Source: Oscillospiraceae bacterium (GTDB lineage: Bacteria; Bacillota; Clostridia; Oscillospirales; Acutalibacteraceae). Taken from it: 28,438 bases of DNA. Positions 8,696-16,361 of this stretch are shown here, piece after piece. The position numbers and the translations under genes are program-made. The notes under the pieces are model-generated. The model made no database searches and had not been told where the DNA came from. It saw nothing but the letters and a program-made list of their open reading frames with translations. The stretch spans positions 1 through 28,438 of the forward strand of contig SVOX01000005.1 in NCBI GenBank assembly GCA_015066165.1, written 5' to 3'. Each line of letters starts with the position of its first letter. The stretch's first letter is position 1.

Positions 8696-9136
8696 TTATT
8701 TTTTACCTGTTGAACCAAATCCGCCTTCACCTCGAACAGTGTCGGTAAGTTCTTCAACTTCGGTGTATTCTACCTTTAAAAACGGTGCTATAACCATTTG
8801 GGCAATGCGCTCACCGTCGGCAATTTCTTGAGTTTTGGTTGAGTGATTATGTAGTGACACCATAATTTCACCACGGTAGTCACTGTCAACCACACCAACT
8901 TTGTTTGAAGGCGCCAAACCACGCTTATTGGCAATACCGCTACGGGCATAAATAAGCCCTGCGTAACCTTCGGGTATTTCCATTGCAAGACCTGTTTTAA
9001 TAAGTTTGGTTTCACCCGGCTGGAATGTTACGGTTTCACCGTTTGTACAAGCATAAAGGTCGGCTCCTGCAGCAAACTCTGTACCGTAACTTGGAATAAC
9101 TGCATTAGGGTTTAATTTTTTTATATTAAGTTTCAT
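8696..9136 (-). CDS. dut: dUTP diphosphatase (dUTPase)
   Basis: It hydrolyses dUTP to dUMP and pyrophosphate, which keeps uracil out of DNA and feeds dTMP synthesis. The 146-residue protein has all five trimeric dUTPase motifs in order: AGADLYA, ARSGIANKRGL, GVVDSDYRGEI, ERIAQMVIAP and the C-terminal RGEGGFGSTGK lid. The ATG at 9136 is chosen because AGGTGA lies 5 bases upstream; a GTG at 9145 overlaps that site. It is the last gene of an operon with nrdD and nrdG and begins 9 bases after the nrdG stop, a sensible dNTP-supply grouping. Confidence 0.97.
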   Translation of the reverse strand: MKLNIKKLNPNAVIPSYGTEFAAGADLYACTNGETVTFQPGETKLIKTGLAMEIPEGYAGLIYARSGIANKRGLAPSNKVGVVDSDYRGEIMVSLHNHSTKTQEIADGERIAQMVIAPFLKVEYTEVEELTDTVRGEGGFGSTGKK

Positions 9137-9145
9137 ATCTTTCAC

Positions 9146-9706
9146 CTATTCGTAAATATTGCCCGAGCCCATTCTCCTTTGCCATTCGCCAGAAAGCCAA
9201 ATAACTTCACCAACCGCTAAAGATTTTTTAACGTCTATAATTCTTTGATTAGAAGAGCCACGGAACAAAAGGTCTAAACTTTTGAGTTCTTCAACAAACT
9301 TACCGTCAACCAAAACGTCTATTTTTTCAAGTATTTTTTGCACAGTTTGAGCATTTCCAACTTTTCCGCCAAGTAACTGACTGTCGAACAAAAAACCAGT
9401 ATAACACCAAACAGTTTTAGTTGGGAATTTTTGTTTTATGGCGGTTAATATTTCTAAAACACCGTCTTGATTTTCGGGTTCAAAGGGTTCTCCGCCCAAA
9501 AGCGAGAACCCTTCAATATAATCTTTATCTATTGCTTCAAGCAGTTCGTTTAGAGTTTCGTTTGTAAACTTTTCGCCATAATCAAAATCCCATGCTTCGC
9601 TGTTGAAACAGTTTTTACACTTATGACGGCAACCGCTTACAAAAAGCGAAACCCTAACGCCCGGACCGTTTGCAATATCAAATTTTTTAATTGTCGCGTA
9701 ATTCAT
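9146..9706 (-). CDS. nrdG: Anaerobic ribonucleotide reductase activating protein (radical SAM)
   Basis: NrdG cleaves S-adenosylmethionine at a [4Fe-4S] cluster and installs the glycyl radical on NrdD. The cluster motif is C-x3-C-x2-C in SGCRHKCKNCFN (Cys26, Cys30, Cys33), followed by the SAM-binding LLGGEPFEP. I start at ATG 9706 because MNYATIKKFDIANGPG aligns with the N-terminus of known NrdG proteins; an in-frame TTG at 9718 is the alternative. Neither has a good ribosome binding site, so coupling to nrdD or re-initiation is likely. The protein has 186 residues, slightly longer than the E. coli one. A 7-base repeat lies between it and nrdD. Confidence 0.93.
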   Translation of the reverse strand: MNYATIKKFDIANGPGVRVSLFVSGCRHKCKNCFNSEAWDFDYGEKFTNETLNELLEAIDKDYIEGFSLLGGEPFEPENQDGVLEILTAIKQKFPTKTVWCYTGFLFDSQLLGGKVGNAQTVQKILEKIDVLVDGKFVEELKSLDLLFRGSSNQRIIDVKKSLAVGEVIWLSGEWQRRMGSGNIYE

Positions 9707-9727
9707 AACCAAATTCAAAACTTCTTA

Positions 9728-9762
9728 ATTCCGAATTACGAATTCCGCATTCCGAATTACAA
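9728..9762. repeat. Degenerate 7-bp tandem repeat between nrdD and nrdG
   Basis: Five consecutive units fit ATTNCRN: ATTCCGA, ATTACGA, ATTCCGC, ATTCCGA, ATTACAA. The last unit covers the nrdD stop codon. The array fills nearly all of the nrdD-nrdG gap and takes the place of a normal ribosome binding site for nrdG. Confidence 0.7.
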
Positions 9763-11934
9763 ATGAAGTACTCTTTCTTTAATTTCCTGTGTTCTGCCTT
9801 GGTTCCAGAACTGTGTTCCAATATAACCGCAGGTACGACGTGCAACGTTTAGTTTGTCTTGGTCGGTATTTCCGCAAGAAGGACACTTCCAAACAAGTTT
9901 GCCGTGTTCATCTTCTTCAACCAAAATTTCACCGTCGAAACCGCATTCGTGACAGAAGTCACTCTTTGTATTAAGTTCGGCATACATAATATTATCGTAA
10001 ATAAATTTCATAACCGAAAGTACGGCGTCAATATTATTTTGCATATTTGGAACTTCTACGTAAGAGATAGCACCACCTGGTGACAATGCTTGGAATTTTG
10101 CTTCGAGAGCCAATTTATCAAAAGCATCAATATCTTCGGTTACGTGAACGTGGTAACTGTTGGTAATGTAGTTCTTATCAGTAACACCGGCAACAGTGCC
10201 AAAACGTTTTTGCAAACATTTAGCAAACTTATAGGTTGTGCTTTCAAGCGGTGTTCCGTAAAGTGAATAGTCAATATTTTCAGCGGCTTTCCACTTTGCT
10301 GTGTATTCATTGAGTTTACGCATTACTTCAAGACCAAATTCTTCACCTGCTTTTTCGGTGAGTTTTTTGCCTGTCATACTGTAAACACATTCCCAAAGAC
10401 CCGCATAGCCTAGTGACAAGGTTGAATATCCGCCGTGGAGATATTTATCAATTGTTTCGCCTTTTTTAAGACGTAAAAGTGCACCGTATTGCCACAAAAT
10501 AGGAGCCGCATCAGATACTGTGCCTGTGAGACGTTCGTGACGTGCTTGGAGTGCACGGTGGCAAAGTTCCATTCTTTCATCAAAGATTTCCCAGAACTTT
10601 TCCATATTTTTATTTGCCGAAAGTCCAATATCAACAAGGTTAACTGTTACAACACCTTGGTTAAAACGACCGTAATACTTTGGTTTGCCTTGTTCATCAA
10701 CAAAAGGAGTTAAGAAACTGCGGCAACCCATACAGGTATAGCAATGGCCTTCGCCGTTTTTATCAATTTTATTTTGAAGCATTACCTTTTCAGAGATATA
10801 GTCCGGAACCATTCTCTTTGCGGTACATTTAGCAGCAAGTTTTGTAAGATACCAATATTTGCTGTCTTCACGAATGTTGTCTTCTTCCAAAACGTAAATA
10901 AGTTTCGGGAAAGCGGGTGTTACCCAAACACCCTTTTCATTTTTAACGCCTTGATAACGTTGTTTTAAAACTTCTTCAATAATAAGCGCCAAGTCTTGCT
11001 TTTCTTGTTCGTTTTGTGCTTCGTTAAGATACATAAACACAGTAACGAAAGGCGCTTGACCGTTGGTTGTCATTAAAGTTACAACTTGGTACTGAATCAT
11101 TTGAACGCCCTTGCGAACTTCATCAAGCAAACGCTTTTCAGTGATTTGACGCAACTTTTCTTCAGAAAGTTCAACACCTGCAGCGGTAGTTTCTTCTACA
11201 ACTTCTTTATATATCTTTTGACGGCTTATGTTCACAAAAGGAGCCAAGTGTGTAAGACTGATACTTTGACCGCCGTATTGGCAAGAAGCAACTTGCGCAA
11301 TAATTTGAGTTGCTATATTACAAGCGGTAGAAAAACTGTGCGGTTTTTCAATTAAAGTACCGCTGATAACTGTACCGTTTTGAAGCATATCTTCAAGATT
11401 TACAAGGTCGCAGTTGTGCATATGTTGAGCAAAATAATCGGCATCGTGGAAATGGATAAGACCTCTGTCATGTGCGTCAACAATTTCAGGGCTTAAAAGA
11501 ATACGCTTTGTAATATCTTTACTAACTTCACCTGCCATATAGTCACGTTGAACGCTGTTTACGGTAGGATTTTTATTAGAGTTTTCTTGTTTAACTTCTT
11601 CATTATTGCATTCAATCAAACTTAAAATTTGTTCATCAGTAGTGTTTGATTTACGAATTAACGCACGGTTATAACGATAGGTTATATAACGACGGGCAAC
11701 GTCAAAAGCACGTTGATTCATAATTTGGTCTTCTACCATATCTTGTATTTCTTCAACGCTCAAAGAACGGTTGATATTAGCCGCCGCACTTTCCACGTCT
11801 TCAGCAATACGCTTAATTTGAACAGCGCTCATTCGCTCACTTGGAACAACGCTTTCATTTGCCTTTGTTACAGCCACAATAATTTTTTGGGGGTCAAATG
11901 TTACTTCTGCGCCACTTCTCTTGATAATTTTCAT
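9757..11934 (-). CDS. nrdD: Anaerobic (class III) ribonucleoside-triphosphate reductase
   Basis: This oxygen-sensitive enzyme makes dNTPs from NTPs with a glycyl radical. The 725 residues begin with an ATP-cone (about 1-95, MKIIKRSGAEVTF), the allosteric site. The catalytic barrel follows, with YCHDAD-like HFHDADYFAQHMHNC near residue 165. The C-terminal zinc site is formed by two CxxC pairs (CHEC and CPSC), and the radical motif RRTCGYIGTQFWNQGR puts the radical at Gly703. The ATG at 11934 has GAGGTAAGG upstream. It leads the nrdD-nrdG-dut operon. The absence of class I or II genes here fits an obligate anaerobe, but they could be elsewhere. Confidence 0.97.
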   Translation of the reverse strand: MKIIKRSGAEVTFDPQKIIVAVTKANESVVPSERMSAVQIKRIAEDVESAAANINRSLSVEEIQDMVEDQIMNQRAFDVARRYITYRYNRALIRKSNTTDEQILSLIECNNEEVKQENSNKNPTVNSVQRDYMAGEVSKDITKRILLSPEIVDAHDRGLIHFHDADYFAQHMHNCDLVNLEDMLQNGTVISGTLIEKPHSFSTACNIATQIIAQVASCQYGGQSISLTHLAPFVNISRQKIYKEVVEETTAAGVELSEEKLRQITEKRLLDEVRKGVQMIQYQVVTLMTTNGQAPFVTVFMYLNEAQNEQEKQDLALIIEEVLKQRYQGVKNEKGVWVTPAFPKLIYVLEEDNIREDSKYWYLTKLAAKCTAKRMVPDYISEKVMLQNKIDKNGEGHCYTCMGCRSFLTPFVDEQGKPKYYGRFNQGVVTVNLVDIGLSANKNMEKFWEIFDERMELCHRALQARHERLTGTVSDAAPILWQYGALLRLKKGETIDKYLHGGYSTLSLGYAGLWECVYSMTGKKLTEKAGEEFGLEVMRKLNEYTAKWKAAENIDYSLYGTPLESTTYKFAKCLQKRFGTVAGVTDKNYITNSYHVHVTEDIDAFDKLALEAKFQALSPGGAISYVEVPNMQNNIDAVLSVMKFIYDNIMYAELNTKSDFCHECGFDGEILVEEDEHGKLVWKCPSCGNTDQDKLNVARRTCGYIGTQFWNQGRTQEIKERVLHL

Positions 11935-11987
11935 AATCCTTACCTCATAAATATTAATATTTTATGTCATTTGCTTAAAAATTTCAA

Positions 11988-12042
11988 ACACAACATCTTG
12001 TGGGAGCAAAGATTATTATACCACAAATAATAGAAATATCAA
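11988..12042 (-). promoter_or_regulatory. Promoter of nrdD-nrdG-dut with NrdR-box-like sites
   Basis: On the minus strand TTGATA (12042-12037) and a perfect TATAAT (12020-12015) are separated by 16 bases. The NrdR box consensus is acaCwAtATaTwGtgt. A 13-of-16 match (acaCAACATCTTGtgg) is at 11988-12003, and a weaker half-match around CAAATAATAG (12024-12033) overlaps the promoter spacer. The two are 33 bases apart, close to the three-helical-turn spacing of paired NrdR sites. The promoter is clear; repression by NrdR is inferred. Confidence 0.6.
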
Positions 12043-12069
12043 GTACTTTTTTATAATTTTTTAAATTTT

Positions 12070-12912
12070 TTATTTTTTAAAGCCGGTTCCAAAAATCTCA
12101 CCCGCTTCTGCAACCACAATAAAAGCGTTGTTATCGGCATTTGTGGCGCTTTTATATACTGCGTGAACTTCGTTTCTTCTAACGGTACACATAATCATCT
12201 TTCGCTTTTCGCCCAAATATCCTCCAACCACGTCGATAATAGTCACCCCACGGTTAACAACCGTAAGTATTTGAGACACAATATCTTGTGTTTTGTCGCT
12301 GATTATATAAACTATCTTTCCCTTGTCCGCACCGTATAGCATTAAGTCCATAATTTTTGAAGAAGAATACAGCGATATTACCGAATAAAGCGCACTGCTT
12401 GTATTTTTATATACAAACGCCGCAACAGTTACTACAAGCGCATCTATAAAAAGCATAATTTTTCCTACACTCAAGTACGGATATTTTCTGTTTATAAATT
12501 TTGCAACAATATCCACCCCGCCGGTTGTACTGCCACGAAGCATAACCAAACTAATACCAAGCCCCATAAGTCCGCCGCCAAATACAGCAGCGAGAATTAA
12601 ATCTAAATGTATTTTTGGCAATAAAACCTGACACAAATCAAGAGTAACCGAAGCGACAACAATAGCCACCGCTGTTTTAATAATAAATTCCTTTCCAAAT
12701 CCAAAAAAGCCAAGCGCCAAAAGCGGAATATTAAGAATAAACACAACAGTACCCAACGGCAAAGAAAATAAATAGTTTAAAATCGTGGCAACACCTGTCA
12801 CACCGCCTGGCGAAATTTTATTAGGCGACAAGAGAGTTATTATCGCTACCGAATATATAATACTTCCAACTAAAAAATAAAGCATATCAATTAAAAAAAC
12901 TTTTACTTTCAA
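12070..12912 (-). CDS. YitT family membrane protein (DUF161/DUF2179)
   Basis: This is a 280-residue integral membrane protein with five or six hydrophobic segments in the first about 200 residues. The YitT signature SPGGVTGVATILNYL and the repeat-like GLGISLVMLRGSTTGGVDIVAKFIN are clear. A cytosolic DUF2179 domain (about 205-275, ending VVVAEAGEIFGTGFKK) completes the family architecture. The biochemical role of the family is unknown. I take TTG at 12912 as the start because AGGTGA lies 5 bases upstream; an in-frame GTG at 12921 lies inside that site. The ribosome binding site is in the arm of a long hairpin (see 12919-12966). No convincing terminator follows, so transcripts may run into the nrdD promoter region. 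Confidence 0.88.
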   Translation of the reverse strand: MKVKVFLIDMLYFLVGSIIYSVAIITLLSPNKISPGGVTGVATILNYLFSLPLGTVVFILNIPLLALGFFGFGKEFIIKTAVAIVVASVTLDLCQVLLPKIHLDLILAAVFGGGLMGLGISLVMLRGSTTGGVDIVAKFINRKYPYLSVGKIMLFIDALVVTVAAFVYKNTSSALYSVISLYSSSKIMDLMLYGADKGKIVYIISDKTQDIVSQILTVVNRGVTIIDVVGGYLGEKRKMIMCTVRRNEVHAVYKSATNADNNAFIVVAEAGEIFGTGFKK

Positions 12913-12918
12913 AATAAT

Positions 12919-12966
12919 CACCTAAAAATAAATGGATACACTATTTTAGCGTATCCATTTTAGGTG
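12919..12966 (-). terminator. Hairpin after the GH32-like gene that also covers the yitT ribosome binding site
   Basis: On the minus strand the arm 12966-12951 pairs with 12939-12933 and 12927-12919, giving 16 base pairs with a 5-base bulge (12928-12932) and an 11-base loop. The inner part, followed by TTTATTTTT, looks like an intrinsic terminator for the upstream GH32-like gene. The outer part pairs CACCT with the AGGTG of the yitT ribosome binding site (12923-12918). Confidence 0.75.
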
Positions 12967-12979
12967 GGTTTATTTAATT

Positions 12980-14347
12980 TCAGAATTTATATGCTTTGGC
13001 TTTTATGATTTTACCTTCAGTTTTCAGCGTTACAGGTGTTCTGTCTTTAATTTGTTTAAAACACCTTGAAACTGAAACCTTGCCACCACATAAAAATATC
13101 TCCGCAACGGTCACATCTACATACATTTTTATATCAAGGCATTCACTACACTCAAAATCAAATTCAATATCATTAAATCTAAAGTGATTATTTTTGATTT
13201 CAAGTTTGAAGCTGTCTTCAATTCCTATCTCAAAACTTTCATTTGGTTGAAGCTTTGCGGTTATATCCAGTTCAAATGAACGTCCCAAATCCACAGTGTC
13301 ATTAAATTCGATTTCTTCTTTTCGTAAATTTTCAAGAGCTTTTGCCGGTTGCATTATCAAATTGTTTTCCTTGTCTAAATCGAGCATTCTGGGATATGAA
13401 ACACAGCCATTCCAGTCCATAGTATCCATAAAACCCGAAATCCAACCCATTATATATGTATTGTCTCCCTCACCCTTAAAGGTGGAAGTTGCATAAAATC
13501 CGCGTGAAATATCATAAAGCTTACATCCCTGACTTACATATCCGTAACTTAAAATGCCTTGCTTTTCAACATTGAATTTATAATTATTTATATCAAAACT
13601 ACCAACAAAATACCGGGGATTATTATACGGAGAATAAATAAGTACCCATTTATCCTTAATCTTAACAAAATTTATACACTCACCCGTATGTTCCAGAAAT
13701 ACGCCTTTATATTCCCATTTAAGTAATGTATCGTCAACTGCCTCATAAATCGGTATCATATCTTGATTATCATCAGTTCGGGTACATTTTGATATTATCA
13801 TAAAGGTTCTATCATTTTCAGTAAATAAAACAACATCACTCCAAGTAGAAAGGAACTGCGGTCCCCCGTGATTATCCATTGTAAGAACGGCTTTATTATT
13901 ATTTATCCTTTCCCACAAAAGCAAATCGTCGCTACCTCGCACCGCAACATGCTCACGATTAACATTTATATCTTCAAAACAACGTGTATAAAACATAAGC
14001 GGTTTATTTTGCTTATCCATAACAATAAACCCGTCGTTTAAATTCAACTCTCCCTTTTCTTTTTCCTCGGGGACAAGCGCAAATGGCAATTCCTGCCAAC
14101 TTATCATATCGTCCGACACTAAGTGCGCCACCGCACCTGCCATACGGCGAGGGTCATTATCATAATTGGTATCATAAAAAAGATGGTATTTGCTATCTTT
14201 ATAAATACCGCCCCAAACATCTAAAAGTAAACCGCTGGGACTCGAGAAATGATATTTCGGCTTAGCGGTATCATTTTTGATTTTTTCTTCGAACGGTTTT
14301 CTAATATTCATAGCGTGTAATATATCTCGCGGTATTTTTGTTTGCAA
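12980..14347 (-). CDS. Divergent GH32-type glycoside hydrolase (fructosidase-like)
   Basis: This is a five-bladed beta-propeller glycosidase of about 455 residues. GH32 enzymes hydrolyse sucrose and fructans. Several landmarks fit: YKDSKYHLFYD, the acid/base motif as GECINF (Glu223), PRYFVGSFD, and MGWISGFMDT followed by GCVSYPRMLDL. The nucleophile block, normally WMNDPNG, reads LLLDVWGG (Asp43 kept), and the RDP block reads WSDVV (Asp171 kept). So the catalytic acids survive but the substrate-contact residues do not, and fructose specificity is doubtful. There is no signal peptide. The start is uncertain: TTG 14347 has GGGAG 9 bases upstream, whereas ATG 14356 abuts that site. It is monocistronic with a strong promoter. 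Confidence 0.8.
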   Translation of the reverse strand: MQTKIPRDILHAMNIRKPFEEKIKNDTAKPKYHFSSPSGLLLDVWGGIYKDSKYHLFYDTNYDNDPRRMAGAVAHLVSDDMISWQELPFALVPEEKEKGELNLNDGFIVMDKQNKPLMFYTRCFEDINVNREHVAVRGSDDLLLWERINNNKAVLTMDNHGGPQFLSTWSDVVLFTENDRTFMIISKCTRTDDNQDMIPIYEAVDDTLLKWEYKGVFLEHTGECINFVKIKDKWVLIYSPYNNPRYFVGSFDINNYKFNVEKQGILSYGYVSQGCKLYDISRGFYATSTFKGEGDNTYIMGWISGFMDTMDWNGCVSYPRMLDLDKENNLIMQPAKALENLRKEEIEFNDTVDLGRSFELDITAKLQPNESFEIGIEDSFKLEIKNNHFRFNDIEFDFECSECLDIKMYVDVTVAEIFLCGGKVSVSRCFKQIKDRTPVTLKTEGKIIKAKAYKF

Positions 14348-14376
14348 AAAAATCATCTCCCAAACTCTTTTTCATA

Positions 14377-14406
14377 ATTATAAATTAAGTTTAACAACTT
14401 TGTCAA
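14377..14406 (-). promoter_or_regulatory. Promoter of the GH32-like gene with operator-like palindrome
   Basis: On the minus strand a perfect TTGACA (14406-14401) and a perfect TATAAT (14382-14377) have an 18-base spacer. The spacer contains the inverted repeat AAGTT-TAAC-AACTT (14387-14400), placed where a sugar-responsive repressor could block the polymerase. No regulator gene is adjacent, so the operator role is inference. Confidence 0.7.
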
Positions 14407-14414
14407 CAATAAAA

Positions 14415-14438
14415 GAGTCTCACTTTTTTGTGAGACTC
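14415..14438 (-). terminator. Intrinsic terminator of the obg-mrnC transcript
   Basis: A 9-bp stem GAGTCTCAC/GTGAGACTC (14415-14423 with 14430-14438) has a 6-base loop and is followed on the minus strand by TTTTATTGTT. The stem includes the last codons and stop of mrnC and ends 9 bases from the -35 of the GH32-like promoter. Confidence 0.88.
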
Positions 14439-14812
14439 CCGTTCGCATTTTTCCATATTATATCAAAAAGTTCTTTTGCTCGGTCACTCTCTCCCGAAAG
14501 GTAAAGAAAGCCAAAAAGCGTTTCAAGTCCTGTTGCTAAATGATATTCCCCACCGGTTGAGTTTTTAGGGGTGTTTCCTGTGTGAAAATTTCTGCCACGC
14601 TTAAAAACCGAAAGTTCCTTTTCAGAAAGTAAGGGTTCAATAAGGCGAAATGCTTCGGCTTGGGCGGTTGCATTTACAAGTTTTACCGAAAGTTTGTGAA
14701 GTTCACCCGAAGGGCGATTAACCTCGGCTAAATATGTGCGGACATACAGCCCATAAACCGCATCACCCACAAAAGCCAAAACAGATGGGCTTAATAAATT
14801 AGGATTATCCAT
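14420..14812 (-). CDS. mrnC: Mini-ribonuclease III
   Basis: Mini-III is a dimeric RNase III-like enzyme without a dsRNA-binding domain; in Bacillus it matures 23S rRNA. The 130-residue protein shows the RNase III core SVLAFVGDAVYGLYVR with the catalytic Asp, then KRGRNFHTGNTPKN and the second acidic motif ATGLETLFGFLYLSG. The start at ATG 14812 is chosen because AAGGTGA lies 6 bases upstream; an upstream TTG at 14845 would overlap obg. It begins 10 bases after the obg stop, and pairing with obg fits a ribosome assembly unit. Confidence 0.92.
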   Translation of the reverse strand: MDNPNLLSPSVLAFVGDAVYGLYVRTYLAEVNRPSGELHKLSVKLVNATAQAEAFRLIEPLLSEKELSVFKRGRNFHTGNTPKNSTGGEYHLATGLETLFGFLYLSGESDRAKELFDIIWKNANGSLTKK

Positions 14813-14822
14813 AAATTTCACC

Positions 14823-16094
14823 TTAATTAACAAAATCAAATTCAATATCGAGAATATTTACAGTATCACCTTCACCTATACCCGCTTTTTCAAGTGCATC
14901 AATAATTCCGCACTCACGAATAACACGTTCAAAGTATTGAAGTGACTCGTAATCATCAGGGTCAACGTTGTTCATAACTTCCATAAGCCAATCGCAATTT
15001 TCAACATAATAAATATCATTTTCTTCACGAATAGTAAAGGTTCTAATATTTTTAGGTGCTTCTTCTATCGGCTTTGGTTCAGCTTCAAAAATCTTTATAG
15101 GCGGAAGTTTTGCAAGTTCACTTGCAATATGGTTTACAAGTACGTCGGTACCTTCGGCAATGGCTGCCATAATCGGAAAGAAACTATAACCCTTTTCTTC
15201 AAAATACTTTCTATACTTTTCAATTTCTTCTTCGTCGATAAGGTCACACTTATTGGCAACCACAATTTGCGGTCTGTCACAAAGTTCACTCGAAAAAACT
15301 TCAAGTTCCTTATTGATTTTTTCAAAATCGTCAATAGGGTCTCTGCCCTCACTGCCCGAAATATCTAAAACGTGCAAAAGCATACGGCAGCGCTCAACAT
15401 GACGCAAAAATTCGTGACCTAAACCTACACCTTCGCCTGCGCCTTCAATAAGACCGGGTATATCAGCCATAACAAACGAACTGCCTTCACCCATACTTAC
15501 AACGCCCAAAACAGGTGTCCGGGTTGTAAAATGATAATTGGCAATTTTGGGTTTTGCCTGTGAAACCACCGAAACTAACGTAGATTTACCAACGTTTGGA
15601 AAACCAATAAGCCCAACGTCTGCCAAAAGTTTTAATTCAAGTGTTACGTCAAGTTCTTCACCAAGTGCTCCACTTTTTGCAAAACGCGGAATTTGACGGG
15701 TTGAAGTGGCGAAATGTTGGTTACCCCAACCGCCGTTACCGCCTTTAGCAATAACAACACCGTTTTCATCCGAAATATCGGCAATAATTCTGCCCGTTTC
15801 GGCATCTTTTACAAGAGTGCCCACAGGTACGCTTATAACCAAATCACCGGCACTTTTACCCGTTCTGCGTGAAGTACCGCCATTTTCACCCGAATCGGCT
15901 GTGTATTTTCTTTTATATCTAAAATCAGCAAGGGTTGAAAGGTTACTGTCGGCTTTAAATATAATATCTCCGCCTTTTCCGCCGTCACCGCCGTCAGGTC
16001 CGCCTGCGGCTACGTACTTTTCACGGTGGAAAGATACGGCACCGTCGCCACCTTTACCCGCTTTTAAATGTATTTTCGCAATATCTACAAACAT
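14823..16094 (-). CDS. obg: GTPase Obg (CgtA), ribosome assembly
   Basis: Obg is an essential GTPase that binds the large ribosomal subunit and links its assembly to nucleotide state. The 423 residues hold the glycine-rich Obg fold (about 1-158, GGPDGGDGGKGGDI), the G domain with G1 GFPNVGKS (164-171), G3 DIPG (211-214) and G4 NKCD (281-284), and a C-terminal OCT domain (about 350-423) as in Firmicutes Obg. GAGGAA upstream of ATG 16094 overlaps the end of the preceding gene, so translation is probably coupled. Its neighbours (L21, L27, Mini-III) are the common context of obg. Confidence 0.97.
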   Translation of the reverse strand: MFVDIAKIHLKAGKGGDGAVSFHREKYVAAGGPDGGDGGKGGDIIFKADSNLSTLADFRYKRKYTADSGENGGTSRRTGKSAGDLVISVPVGTLVKDAETGRIIADISDENGVVIAKGGNGGWGNQHFATSTRQIPRFAKSGALGEELDVTLELKLLADVGLIGFPNVGKSTLVSVVSQAKPKIANYHFTTRTPVLGVVSMGEGSSFVMADIPGLIEGAGEGVGLGHEFLRHVERCRMLLHVLDISGSEGRDPIDDFEKINKELEVFSSELCDRPQIVVANKCDLIDEEEIEKYRKYFEEKGYSFFPIMAAIAEGTDVLVNHIASELAKLPPIKIFEAEPKPIEEAPKNIRTFTIREENDIYYVENCDWLMEVMNNVDPDDYESLQYFERVIRECGIIDALEKAGIGEGDTVNILDIEFDFVN

Positions 16095-16097
16095 CTA

Positions 16098-16361
16098 TTA
16101 TTCCTCTAATTCAGGTTCTATAAAGGCCTTGTACAACTCAAAAGCCCTTTTATAATCACTTTCATTAACATAAAAATCATCAGGTATCAAAAGACCGCCT
16201 GTGACAATTCTTAAATAACCGCCTGTTCTGTGTTCACGATTTATAAACGGAATTCCGTTTTCTTTTAAAATTTCGCAATACACTCCGGAAAATGCCGGCA
16301 TAATACTTGCAACAAAAACAAGCCCGTCATTATTTTTATTATCTTTTCTATGAAAAAACAC
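16098..16361 (-). CDS. Small DUF2007-like protein
   Basis: This 87-residue protein starts at GTG 16361, supported by GAGGAA 7 bases upstream inside the last codons of the previous gene. The pattern YCEILKENGIPF...GGLLIPDDFYVNESDYKRAFELYKAF resembles DUF2007, a small alpha-beta fold related to PII-like signal proteins. The function is unknown. The same pattern recurs in the gene just upstream (YCDIL-type, then YVDQKDYDKAKELLEEF), so the two look like tandem paralogues. It is coupled to that gene and sits 3 bases before obg. Confidence 0.7.
   Translation of the reverse strand: MFFHRKDNKNNDGLVFVASIMPAFSGVYCEILKENGIPFINREHRTGGYLRIVTGGLLIPDDFYVNESDYKRAFELYKAFIEPELEE

Noticed and set aside
9728..9762. 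CRISPR-like array
   Set aside because: Units are 7 bases with no spacers, and no cas gene is in the window.
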